The notes under the pieces were generated by a model, which saw nothing but the letters and a program-made list of their open reading frames with translations, was not told where the DNA came from and searched no databases. Shown here piece after piece: positions 44,730 to 53,366 of a stretch of DNA of 64,000 bases; the stretch's first letter is position 1, and each line of letters opens with the position of its first letter. Source of the DNA: Roseiarcus sp963824475 (GTDB lineage Bacteria; Pseudomonadota; Alphaproteobacteria; Rhizobiales; Beijerinckiaceae). A program made the translations under genes and the position numbers. The DNA is taken from positions 124,001-188,000 of the forward strand of contig CAWGPR010000007.1 in NCBI GenBank assembly GCA_963824475.1, given 5' to 3'.

Positions 44730-45785
44730 TCAGCCGGCCCAGCCCTTGAGCTCCCGGCGAGCCACCGCTTCGATCACCGCCATGCCGTCGGGCGAGTCGT
44801 TGAGACATGGGATCGCGGCGAAGCGCTCCCCGCCGGCCTCGCGGAAATAGCCGGCGTTCTCGACCCCGATCTCCTCCAGCGTCTCGAGGCAATCGGCGGC
44901 GAAACCGGGCATGACGACCGCCAGCCGGTTGACGCCGCTGGAGGCGAGTTCACGGACCGTCTCGGAGGTGTAGGGCTTCAGCCATTCGCCGCGCCCGAAG
45001 CGCGACTGAAACGTCATCTTGAGGCGCTCCTCGCTCATCCCCAACGTCTCGCGCAGGAGCCGCGTCGTTTCGGCGCAATGGTGATAATAGGGGTCGCCCT
45101 GGTCGGAATAGGCCTGCGGAATGCCATGATAGGACGCGAGCACGACTTCGGGTTCGAAGTCGAGACTGGCCAGTCCGGCGCGGACAGAGCGGGCGAGCGC
45201 GCCGACATAGACCGGATCGTCGTAATAGGGGGCCGCCACTCGAAGCGCCGGTTGCCAGCGCATCGACTGCAACGCCTCGAACGCCTTGTCGCCGACTGTC
45301 GCTGTCGAAGCGGCGCAATATTGCGGGTAGAGGGGGATGACGAGGATGCGGTCGCAGCCTTCCGCTTGAAGCGCCTTGATGCGTTCGCCGATCGGCGGCG
45401 CGCCGTAGCGCATGGCCCAGTCGACCACGACGTCCCTGTCCAGATTTTGCAGCTTAAGCCCGAGCTTTTCGCTTTGCGACCGCGTGATCGTCTTCAGCGG
45501 CCCCTCGTTAAGCTCCTTGTTCCAGATGGCGTCATAGTCGCGCCCCTTGGCGCGTGGCCGCCGCAGGAGAATGACTTGCAGGATGGGCAGCCACAAGAGC
45601 CGGGGCGTCTCGATCACGCGGCGGTCGGAGAGGAACTCACGCAGATAGCGCCGAATCGACCAGTAGTCGGTCGCCTCGGGGGTGCCAAGATTGACGATCA
45701 GCACCCCGACCCGGCCGCTTGAGCCCGGCGGGGGGCCCGCGGGGCGATAGGCGCGCGCTTCTTTCGGCAGGTTCGATATGTTCAT
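44730..45785 (-). CDS. hemH: Ferrochelatase
   Basis: A 351-residue enzyme that inserts Fe2+ into protoporphyrin IX, the last step of heme synthesis. Signatures are VGVLIVNLGTPEATDYWSIR, the substrate site ILVIPLYPQYCAASTATVGD, the catalytic His in LASYHGIPQAYSDQGDPYY, and FQSRFGRGEWLKPYT followed by a C-terminal VMPGFAADCLETLEEI. The start at 45785 is chosen because the upstream extension overlaps msrB and lacks similarity. Confidence 0.96.
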   Translation of the reverse strand: MNISNLPKEARAYRPAGPPPGSSGRVGVLIVNLGTPEATDYWSIRRYLREFLSDRRVIETPRLLWLPILQVILLRRPRAKGRDYDAIWNKELNEGPLKTITRSQSEKLGLKLQNLDRDVVVDWAMRYGAPPIGERIKALQAEGCDRILVIPLYPQYCAASTATVGDKAFEALQSMRWQPALRVAAPYYDDPVYVGALARSVRAGLASLDFEPEVVLASYHGIPQAYSDQGDPYYHHCAETTRLLRETLGMSEERLKMTFQSRFGRGEWLKPYTSETVRELASSGVNRLAVVMPGFAADCLETLEEIGVENAGYFREAGGERFAAIPCLNDSPDGMAVIEAVARRELKGWAG

Positions 45786-45819
45786 GGAGACGCCCGGTCC
45801 GGCTGCGAGCGGAGCTCCG

Positions 45820-46230
45820 TCAATTTCCGGCAGCCGGCGTGAAATTGGTCGCCACTCCGTTGATGCAATAGCGTAAGCCCGTGGGAGGCGGACCGTCGGG
45901 AAAAACATGGCCGAGATGCGAGCCGCAGCGTGAGCAGTGTACTTCGGTGCGGGTCATCCCAAAGCTGCGGTCGACGGTCGTTTCAACCGCGTCCTCGACC
46001 GGAATATTGAAGCTCGGCCAGCCGGTGCCGCTCTCGAACTTGGTCTTGCTCTCAAACAAGGGCTGCCCGCAGCCGGCGCAGGCAAAGACGCCGGGGCGCT
46101 TCTCGTGCAGGAGCGCGCAGCTGCCAGGCCGCTCGGTGCCGTGTCCGCGCATGATATCGTATTGCTCGGAGGTCAGGATGGCGCGCCATTCGGCGTCGGT
46201 GTGGGTGACGGGGAAGCGGTCCTGTTTCAT
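45820..46230 (-). CDS. msrB: Peptide-methionine (R)-S-oxide reductase
   Basis: A 136-residue MsrB. Zinc cysteines are in FACAGCGQPLF and HCSRCGSHLGHVF; the catalytic cysteine is in GLRYCINGVATNF. The GTGWPSFNIP segment contacts the substrate. It repairs oxidised methionine in proteins. The start MKQDRFPVTHTDAEW at 46230 has GGAG upstream, and a much longer upstream extension is not supported. It ends 34 bases before the hemH start on the same strand. Confidence 0.96.
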   Translation of the reverse strand: MKQDRFPVTHTDAEWRAILTSEQYDIMRGHGTERPGSCALLHEKRPGVFACAGCGQPLFESKTKFESGTGWPSFNIPVEDAVETTVDRSFGMTRTEVHCSRCGSHLGHVFPDGPPPTGLRYCINGVATNFTPAAGN

Positions 46231-46310
46231 GAGATCCTCCTTGAGAACCTTTATATAGGCTCTATAGGTCCTGACGCACGCCATATACGTTTGTAGGCGA
46301 CCCGAAGTTA

Positions 46311-47174
46311 CTACCCCTCGAACACCACGGTCTTGCCGTGGTTCATGAGCACCCGGTCGTCGAGCACGTTGGCGATCGCGCGGGCGAGCACCCGCCGCTC
46401 GATGTCGCGCCCCTTGCGCACCAGATCCTCGGGCGTGTCGCGGTGGCTGATGCGCTCGACGTCCTGTTCGATGATCGGGCCCTCGTCGAGATCGGAGGTG
46501 ACGAAATGGGCCGTCGCCCCGATCAGTTTGACGCCGCGCGCATGCGCCTGATGATAGGGCTTGGCTCCCTTGAATCCGGGCAGGAACGAATGATGGATGT
46601 TGACGCAACGGCCCTGGAGCTTCGCGGCGAATCCGTCCGACAGGATCTGCATGTAGCGCGCGAGAATGACGAAATCGGCTTTGACCGACTTGATGATCTC
46701 CCAGGCCTGAGCTTCCCGCTCCATCTTGGTTTGCCTGGTGATCGGCAGGAAGTGAAACGCAATGTCGCCGAAGTCGATATGAGCGTAGGTCTCGCGCGGA
46801 TAGTTGGCGATGATCGCGACTGGATCCATCTTGAGTTCCCCGCTGCGCCAGCGATAGAGGAGATCGACCAGGCAGTGGTCGAAGCGCGAGACCATGAGAA
46901 CGACGCGCTTCAGCTTGTCGACAGGGCGCATCGACCATGTCATCGCGAGGCCGGCCGCGATCGCCTTGAATTTCTCTCGCAAGGCCTCAACGTCCGCATC
47001 GAGCCCGGAGGCGTTGAAGACGACCCGCATGAAGAAGTCGCCAGTCTCGATATCGTCGAACTGTTGGGCGTCCAGAATGTTGAACCCGCCGTCGAACAGA
47101 GCGGTCGAGACTTTGGCGACAATTCCCGGCCGGTTGACGCACGACAAGGTGAGAATGTGGCGCGCGCCCGACAT
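46311..47174 (-). CDS. purU: Formyltetrahydrofolate deformylase
   Basis: A 287-residue hydrolase releasing formate from 10-formyl-THF. An N-terminal ACT domain (HILTLSCVNRPGIVAKVSTA) is followed by the formyltransferase-like domain. The catalytic Asn/His/Asp motifs are visible as VNIHHSFLPGFKGAKPYHQA, GATAHFVTSDLDEGPIIEQD and the C-terminal VLMNHGKTVVFEG. The length is typical. Such genes help balance C1 folates, which is relevant in methylotrophs. Confidence 0.95.
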   Translation of the reverse strand: MSGARHILTLSCVNRPGIVAKVSTALFDGGFNILDAQQFDDIETGDFFMRVVFNASGLDADVEALREKFKAIAAGLAMTWSMRPVDKLKRVVLMVSRFDHCLVDLLYRWRSGELKMDPVAIIANYPRETYAHIDFGDIAFHFLPITRQTKMEREAQAWEIIKSVKADFVILARYMQILSDGFAAKLQGRCVNIHHSFLPGFKGAKPYHQAHARGVKLIGATAHFVTSDLDEGPIIEQDVERISHRDTPEDLVRKGRDIERRVLARAIANVLDDRVLMNHGKTVVFEG

Positions 47175-47214
47175 TGAGGCTCCCTTTGAATGACACGCCG
47201 TCGACGGCCGGCCG

Positions 47215-47883
47215 CTATCGGTTTGTCTGCTTCAACAGCGCCTCGACCGAAGGCAGGATCTTCCGAACGATGACCTCGACCCCCTCCGCCGTTGGATGAA
47301 GCCCGTCCGGCTGGTTGAGCTTCGGGTCGCCCGCGACGCCGTCCAGGAAGAAGGGATAGAGCGGAACATTGTACGCTTTCGCCAAAGCCGGATAGATGGC
47401 GGAGAACTGGCTCGCATATTCGGGCCCAAGATTGGGAGCGCCTCGCATTCCGGCGAGAAGCGTCGGCAAATGGGCGGCTCGGGCCTTGTCCAGAATTGCG
47501 GCCAGCGTCGTCTTCGTCGCCTCGGGCTTCTGGCCGCGCAGCATATCGTTGGCGCCAAGCTCGACGATCAGCGCGTCGGCGTTAGCGGGAACCGCCCAGT
47601 CGTAGCGGGCGAGGCCGTCCGCAGCCGTATCGCCGGAAACGCCGGCGTTGATGACCTTGACATCCCAACCTTTGGCGCGAAGCGCCGCCTCGAGGCGATC
47701 GGGAAAAGCCTTGCCGGGTCTTAGGCCGAATCCGGCGGTCAGGCTATCGCCTAAGGCCACGAGGCGAAGCGTGCGCGCCGCGGCGTGCGAGGCCGACGCC
47801 AGGACCGCGGCAAAAGCCAGCGCCTGGACGAGGAGGCGCAAATGCCCATATGAGGGCGACTGGGTTTTAAGGTGCTCAAGCAA
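47215..47883 (-). CDS. tesA: Arylesterase / acyl-CoA thioesterase I (SGNH)
   Basis: A 222-residue exported SGNH hydrolase. The leader LRLLVQALAFAAVLASASHA precedes the catalytic Ser in VALGDSLTAGFG. Oxyanion residues lie in GVSGDTAADG and VELGANDML, and the Asp/His pair is in DGLHPT. The start codon is TTG at 47883, supported by AGGA 7 bases upstream; it shares its last base with the ATG of the divergent ABC gene. The tesA-ybbA-ybbP arrangement is the same as in enterobacteria. Confidence 0.92.
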   Translation of the reverse strand: MLEHLKTQSPSYGHLRLLVQALAFAAVLASASHAAARTLRLVALGDSLTAGFGLRPGKAFPDRLEAALRAKGWDVKVINAGVSGDTAADGLARYDWAVPANADALIVELGANDMLRGQKPEATKTTLAAILDKARAAHLPTLLAGMRGAPNLGPEYASQFSAIYPALAKAYNVPLYPFFLDGVAGDPKLNQPDGLHPTAEGVEVIVRKILPSVEALLKQTNR

Positions 47884-48581
47884 TGGTTTTTCCTGCGGTC
47901 GCGATGCGCGGCGTCGACCTCAGTCTCGGCCGCGGCGCGGCTCGCGTGCATATCTTGCGCGACATCGCTCTGACAATCGGCAAAGGCGAGGCGGTCGGCA
48001 TAATCGGCGCGTCCGGCTCCGGCAAATCGACGTTGCTCATGATCATGGCCGGCCTCGAGCGGCCGGACAAAGGCGAGGTCGAGATTGACGGCGTCAAGCT
48101 CGGCGCCCTGAACGAAGACGCGTTGGCGCGGTTTCGCGGACAGCGCATCGGCATCGTCTTCCAGTCCTTTCACCTCATCGCAACCATGACCGCGCTCGAA
48201 AACGTCGCGGCGCCGCTTGAGCTTGCGGGCGCGAGCGACGCCAACGAGCGCGCGAGGGCCGAACTCGAGCAGGTGGGCCTCGGCGACCGCCTCAGTCACT
48301 ATCCAGCGCAGCTGTCGGGGGGCGAGCAGCAGCGCGTGGCGCTCGCCCGTGCGCTCTGCCCGCGTCCCTCCTTGCTGATCGCGGACGAGCCGACCGGCAA
48401 TCTCGACGAGACTACCGGGCGCGCTATCATCGACATGATGTTCGATCTGCCCGCGCGGCGCGGAGCGACCCTGGCGCTCGTCACCCACGACCCCGCGCTC
48501 GCCCTGCGTTGCGACCGGGTGATCCGGATGCGGTCGGGCAAGGTCGAGGACGAGCCGATCCCTGCGACGCTTCCCGCATGA
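47883..48581 (+). CDS. ybbA: ABC transporter ATP-binding protein (YbbA/LolD-like)
   Basis: A 232-residue ATPase. Walker A is GASGSGKST, the Q-loop is IVFQSFHL, the signature is LSGGEQQRVALARAL, Walker B is LLIADEPTGNLD and the switch is VTHD. It belongs to the MacB/LolD subgroup that works with FtsX-type permeases. It is divergent from tesA with overlapping start codons, so promoters must lie inside the neighbouring coding DNA. The permease gene follows after a repeat-containing gap. Confidence 0.94.
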   Translation: MVFPAVAMRGVDLSLGRGAARVHILRDIALTIGKGEAVGIIGASGSGKSTLLMIMAGLERPDKGEVEIDGVKLGALNEDALARFRGQRIGIVFQSFHLIATMTALENVAAPLELAGASDANERARAELEQVGLGDRLSHYPAQLSGGEQQRVALARALCPRPSLLIADEPTGNLDETTGRAIIDMMFDLPARRGATLALVTHDPALALRCDRVIRMRSGKVEDEPIPATLPA

Positions 48582-48759
48582 ACGGTTGGGCTGCAACTCC
48601 CCTCTCCTACGGGAGAGGGGTCGGGGGTGAGGGTTTGCGCACGACGCGGGCTAGCCGCTTCGATGCGTCTCCCTCATCCGGCCGACTACGTCGGCCACCT
48701 TCTCCCGGGGGGAGAAGGGAGTCGCCGCCATCTTCTCCCGGGGGGAGCACGGTGACGCC
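48582..48759. repeat. Palindromic repeats between ybbA and ybbP
   Basis: Within 180 bases are two hairpin-forming segments. CCCCTCTCCTACGGGAGAGG is near 48600, and a TTCTCCCGGGGGGAG core occurs twice (48701 and 48732). They are dispersed alphaproteobacterial repeats and may attenuate read-through from ybbA to ybbP. Confidence 0.6.
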
Positions 48760-51336
48760 GTGAACGCGCCTGCGACAGGGCTTTTCGCCCGGCCGAGCCG
48801 AGCGCCGACCTTGCGCTTCGCCTTGCGCGACTTGCGCGGCGGACTGGCGGGCTTGCGCATCTTCCTCCTCTGCATCGCGCTCGGCGTGGCGGCGATCGTC
48901 GGCGTGGAAAGCCTGGCGCGCGCGCTCAATGACGGCCTCGGCCGCGAAGGGCGCGTGATCCTCGGCGGCGACGCGTCGTTCTCGCTCATCCATCGCCGCC
49001 TCTCGGCCGACGAGCAGCGCTTTCTCGAAGCTCGTGGCTCGCTGTCGACGATCGCGACGGTGCGCGGCATGGCAAGGGCGGCGAGCGGCGACGCGGCGCT
49101 GATCGAAATCAAGGCTGTGGAGCCGTCATGGCCGCGCCTCGGCGCCGCGGTCTTTGCGCCGCCTATGTCGCTCGACGGTGCGATCGGCGAACGGAACGGC
49201 GTGTTCGGCGCCGCAGTGGAAGAGGCGCTGCTGGCGCGCCTCAACTTGAAGCTCGGCGACGTCATTCGCATTGGCGAAGCGAATTTCGCCCTTCGCACCG
49301 TTCTGGTCAGCGAACCGGATCGCCTGGCGACGGGCATTGGCCTCGGGCCGCGCGTGCTCATTTCGCAAGCAGGTCTTGACGCAACGAAACTGGTGCAGCC
49401 GGGGTCGCTGGTCAGATGGACGACGCGAGTCGTCATGGGCGGGCCAGGCGAGGCGCCCGACAACGCCGCCGTTCAGGCTCTCATGGCTCAGGCGAAGCGG
49501 ACGTTCCCCCAGGCCGGGTGGGACGCCCGCTGGCGCCTCAATGTTTCACCAGACTTCAGTCGCGATCTCGATCGTTTCGCCGAGTTCCTCACGCTGGCCG
49601 GATTGTTGTCGCTGGTCGTCGGCGGGGTCGGCGTGGCCAACGCGGCGCAGGGTTTCGTCGAGCGCAAACGCGCGACGCTCGCCATTCTGAAAGCGATCGG
49701 CGCCACCGGATCGGGCGTCGTCGGCCTCGCGCTCATCGAATTCGTGATTGTGGCGCTGATTGGCGCGCTCGCCGGCGCGGCGATCGGCGCGGCGATCCCG
49801 TTCGCCGTCGCTTGGCTGTTCGGGTCCTTGCTGCCGATCCCGCTCGCGCCCTCGATTGCGCCAGGCGTCATTGGCCTTGGGTTGATCTACGGTCTCTTGA
49901 CGGCGCTCGCCTTCTCGATTGCGCCTCTCGGACGAGCGCACGATGTGCCGGTGGCCACGCTGATCCGCGACCTGGTCGAGGAACGCCAGGGTTGGCCGCA
50001 CAAGCGCTATCTTGCCGGCGCAGCGCTCTTAGGCGCGGCGCTGGTCGCGCTCGCCGTCCTGACCAGCCCGCAACGGTCGATCGCGGCGATGGTCGCCGGG
50101 GCGACGGTCACGGCTTTTGTCGCGCTCAGGCTTATCGCCCTCGGCATCGCCCGCCTCGCCCGCCGCGCGTCCCCGTCGCGCTTCGTCGAGTGGCGCATGG
50201 CGCTCGCGGCCATCCATAAGCCCGGCGCGCTAACGCCGTCCGTCGTGCTGTCGCTCGGCTTGGGGCTGACAGCGCTGGTCGCGCTCACCCTCATCGACGC
50301 GAACATGCGCGCCGAGCTGCTTCATTCCGAGCCGGGCGTGACGCCGAGTTTCTTTTTCCTCGACGTGCGCGGCGCCGACGCGGGGGCGTTTGTCGACTTT
50401 CTCAAGCGCGAGGCCCCGGACGTCAAAATCAGCGAGACGCCGATGATGCGCGGTCAGTTCGTCACGATCGGCCGGAGGCCGGTCGAGAAAGTCAAGCCCA
50501 GTGACAAGGTCGCCTGGGCGTTGGAAGGCGACCGCGGCGTCACCTTCGCCGAGAAGCCCCCGGAGGGTTCCGAGGTGGTGTCAGGCGAATGGTGGCCGAG
50601 CGACTATTCTGGCCCCCCGCTGGTGTCGATGGAAAAGGAGGTGGCGGAGGGCCTCGGTCTTCGTGTCGGCGACACGGTCGTCGTCAACGTGCTCGGGCGC
50701 GACATTGCTGCGAGGGTCGCGAACTTGCGCAAAGTGAATTGGCGCAGCTACGCGATCAATTTCGTGCTGGTCTATTCGCCTAACGCGCTTAAAGGCGCGC
50801 CCTACACCGAGCTCGTCTCTGCGGCGCTCCCCTCCACGGCGCCAGACGCCGAGCTTAAGCTCATGCGCGCCGTAGCGCAGCAGTTCCCGACCGTCGCCAC
50901 GGTCCGGGTGCGCGAAGCGATGGAGAATGTCGAGACGCTGGTCGCCAAGCTTGCGCTCGCCATCCGCGCGGCGACCGGGGTCGCGCTCACGACCTCGGTC
51001 CTGGTGCTCGCCGGCGCGCTCGCGGCCAATCGGCGCGCGCGCCTCGCCGACGCTACGATTCTCAAAATCCTCGGCGCGACCCGTGGCCGGCTGACGACGA
51101 TGTTCCTGATCGAATATGCGCTTTTAGGAGCGTCGACCGCAGCGTTCGGCGTCGCGGCGGGAACGCTCGCAGCCTACTGGGTCGTCGAGCGCATCATGCA
51201 GTTCGATTTCGTCTTCGACTGGCCCGCATCGCTCGCCGCCGCCGGCGGAGGCCTTGCGATCACCGTCGGGCTCGGCATGATCGGCGCCTGGCGGACTTTA
51301 AGCCAAAAGCCCGCAGCCTACCTGCGCGAATTGTGA
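48760..51336 (+). CDS. ybbP: ABC transporter permease, FtsX/MacB type (YbbP)
   Basis: An 858-residue permease starting at GTG. Two FtsX units are visible. TM1 (LRIFLLCIALGVAAIVGVES) is followed by a large periplasmic domain, and three TMs follow around residues 280-400. A second set around 440-520 precedes another periplasmic domain (SFFFLDVRGADAGAFVDFLK) and a final trio ending in SQKPAAYLREL. Such YbbAP systems move or shed lipophilic substrates at the inner membrane, and are commonly paired with TesA. The exact substrate is unknown. Confidence 0.92.
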   Translation: MNAPATGLFARPSRAPTLRFALRDLRGGLAGLRIFLLCIALGVAAIVGVESLARALNDGLGREGRVILGGDASFSLIHRRLSADEQRFLEARGSLSTIATVRGMARAASGDAALIEIKAVEPSWPRLGAAVFAPPMSLDGAIGERNGVFGAAVEEALLARLNLKLGDVIRIGEANFALRTVLVSEPDRLATGIGLGPRVLISQAGLDATKLVQPGSLVRWTTRVVMGGPGEAPDNAAVQALMAQAKRTFPQAGWDARWRLNVSPDFSRDLDRFAEFLTLAGLLSLVVGGVGVANAAQGFVERKRATLAILKAIGATGSGVVGLALIEFVIVALIGALAGAAIGAAIPFAVAWLFGSLLPIPLAPSIAPGVIGLGLIYGLLTALAFSIAPLGRAHDVPVATLIRDLVEERQGWPHKRYLAGAALLGAALVALAVLTSPQRSIAAMVAGATVTAFVALRLIALGIARLARRASPSRFVEWRMALAAIHKPGALTPSVVLSLGLGLTALVALTLIDANMRAELLHSEPGVTPSFFFLDVRGADAGAFVDFLKREAPDVKISETPMMRGQFVTIGRRPVEKVKPSDKVAWALEGDRGVTFAEKPPEGSEVVSGEWWPSDYSGPPLVSMEKEVAEGLGLRVGDTVVVNVLGRDIAARVANLRKVNWRSYAINFVLVYSPNALKGAPYTELVSAALPSTAPDAELKLMRAVAQQFPTVATVRVREAMENVETLVAKLALAIRAATGVALTTSVLVLAGALAANRRARLADATILKILGATRGRLTTMFLIEYALLGASTAAFGVAAGTLAAYWVVERIMQFDFVFDWPASLAAAGGGLAITVGLGMIGAWRTLSQKPAAYLREL

Positions 51337-51417
51337 TAGTGTAGCGCGATTGAGGGCCGTCCGGCGAACGACGGTCGGACGAACAAGCCGAAAGGCCGGC
51401 AAAGGGAGCGAAATTCA

Positions 51418-53112
51418 ATGGCGCTGCTCACGCAATCCTACGTCCACGGCGCCTCTCCGACGCCCCTGATCGGCGAGACGATCGGCCAGCTTCTGCGCCG
51501 CGTGACGGAAGAGGGACCGGAACGGCTAGCACAGGTCACCCGCCACCAAAATGTGCGCTGGAGCTACGCCGACCTGTTGCGCCGGTCCGAAGACCTGGCC
51601 GTCGGCCTGCGCAGGTTGGGCCTCGAGAAGGGCGATCGCGTCGGCATCTGGTCGGCTAACGTCAGCGAATGGGTCGTTGCGCAATTCGGCACCGCGCTCG
51701 CCGGGATCATCCTCGTCAATATCAATCCTGCCTACCGTGGCCATGAATTCGACTATGCGATGAAGAAATCCGGCTGCAAGGCGCTGATCCTGAGCACGGG
51801 GCACAAGAACAACGACTATTTCGCTTCGCTTAAGATTTGCGCTCCCGAGATCGACGCAGCTGAGCCGGGCAAACTCCGGTCCGAACGCTTGCCCAAGCTC
51901 GAGTTCGTCATCCGACTGGGGACGGACAAGTCGCCGGGCATGCTCAACTTCGGCGAGGTCGCCAAACCCGCGACGGCGGCAGAGCGCGCGGAGCTTATGG
52001 CCTTCGGCGCGACGCTCCAGTTCGATGACCAGATCAACATCCAGTTCACGTCGGGAACCACCGGCGCGCCGAAGGGCGCGACGCTGACCCATCACAATAT
52101 CCTCAACAACGGCTATTTCATCGGCGAGGCCATGCGCCTCGGGCCGGACGATCGCCTGTGCATTCCGGTGCCTTACTATCACTGTTTCGGCATGGTTCTT
52201 GGGAATCTGGCCTGCGTCACCCATGGCTCGTGCATGGTGAGCCCGTCCGAAGGATTCGATCCCGTGGCGACGCTGGAAGCGGTGCAAGCCGAACGATGCA
52301 CCGGCCTGCACGGGGTGCCCACGATGTTCATCGCCATGCTCGAACATCCCGAATTCGCGCGCTTCGATCTTAAGAGCTTGCGCACCGGGATCATGGCGGG
52401 TTCGCCTTGTCCGGTCGAAGTCATGCGAAAAGTGGTCGACGTTATGCACATGAGCGAGGTGACCATCGCCTACGGCATGACGGAAACGAGCCCGGTCAGC
52501 TTCCAGAGCGCGTATGACGACCCGCTCGAGCGGCGCGTTTCGACCGTCGGGCGCATCCAACCGCACCTGGAAGTCAAGATTGTTGACACGGAGGGTCGAA
52601 TCGTCCCGCCGGGGGTCCCGGGTGAGTTGCTGACCCGCGGCTACAGCGTGATGCGGGGCTATTGGGACGATCCCGCGGCGACGTCAGCGGCGATCGACGA
52701 GGCCAGATTCATGCATACAGGCGATCTGGCGACCATCGATGCAGAAGGATACTGCAATATCGTTGGGCGACTGAAGGACATGGTCATTCGCGGCGGCGAG
52801 AACATCTATCCGCGCGAGGTCGAGGAGTTTCTTTTCACCCACCCGGCGGTCGCCGAGGTCCAGGCCTTTGGCGTTCCCGATCATCGCTATGGCGAGGAGC
52901 TCTGCGTCTGGATTCGCCGCCGTGAGGGCCCTGCGTTGAACGAGGCCGAGGTCATCGCCTTTTGCCGGGCCTCGATCGCCCATTACAAGGTTCCGCGCTA
53001 CGTGCGGTTCGTCGATTCGTTCCCGATGACGGTCACTGGAAAGGCTCAAAAATATTTGATGCGTAAAGCAATGATGGAGGAATTGGCCCTGGCCGAAGAG
53101 AAGACGGCCTGA
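51418..53112 (+). CDS. AMP-binding acyl-CoA synthetase
   Basis: A 564-residue ANL-superfamily ligase. The P-loop QFTSGTTGAPKGATLTHHN, the adenylation motif YGMTETSPVSFQS, the hinge GRLKDMVIRGGENIYPREVE and the C-terminal lysine in VTGKAQKYLMRK are all present. It activates a carboxylic acid to acyl-CoA. Similarity in length and motifs is to medium/long-chain fatty acid ligases (FadD3/AcsM-like), but specificity cannot be read. An AGGGAGCG ribosome binding site precedes the ATG. Confidence 0.94.
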   Translation: MALLTQSYVHGASPTPLIGETIGQLLRRVTEEGPERLAQVTRHQNVRWSYADLLRRSEDLAVGLRRLGLEKGDRVGIWSANVSEWVVAQFGTALAGIILVNINPAYRGHEFDYAMKKSGCKALILSTGHKNNDYFASLKICAPEIDAAEPGKLRSERLPKLEFVIRLGTDKSPGMLNFGEVAKPATAAERAELMAFGATLQFDDQINIQFTSGTTGAPKGATLTHHNILNNGYFIGEAMRLGPDDRLCIPVPYYHCFGMVLGNLACVTHGSCMVSPSEGFDPVATLEAVQAERCTGLHGVPTMFIAMLEHPEFARFDLKSLRTGIMAGSPCPVEVMRKVVDVMHMSEVTIAYGMTETSPVSFQSAYDDPLERRVSTVGRIQPHLEVKIVDTEGRIVPPGVPGELLTRGYSVMRGYWDDPAATSAAIDEARFMHTGDLATIDAEGYCNIVGRLKDMVIRGGENIYPREVEEFLFTHPAVAEVQAFGVPDHRYGEELCVWIRRREGPALNEAEVIAFCRASIAHYKVPRYVRFVDSFPMTVTGKAQKYLMRKAMMEELALAEEKTA

Positions 53113-53366
53113 GGCAATGGGGCGGGCGTCGAAGTTCCGAGGGTTAAAAGGCTTTAACCTTTACGGAAGCATGGGGCAGCGGATTTGGCTAGGCAAGCGT
53201 GACGCCCGTCCAAACGCCGCCAAAAAGCAACAATTTCGGCCTTCACTGGGTTTTGAGACAAAATGAGTTCTCTTGGCAATTCGGCCGGACGCGCTTAAAT
53301 GGGCGGGAAGGAGAGGATCGGGAGGATCCGAGAAATCTCACGCGGCCGCTCGGCGACGGGAAGATT

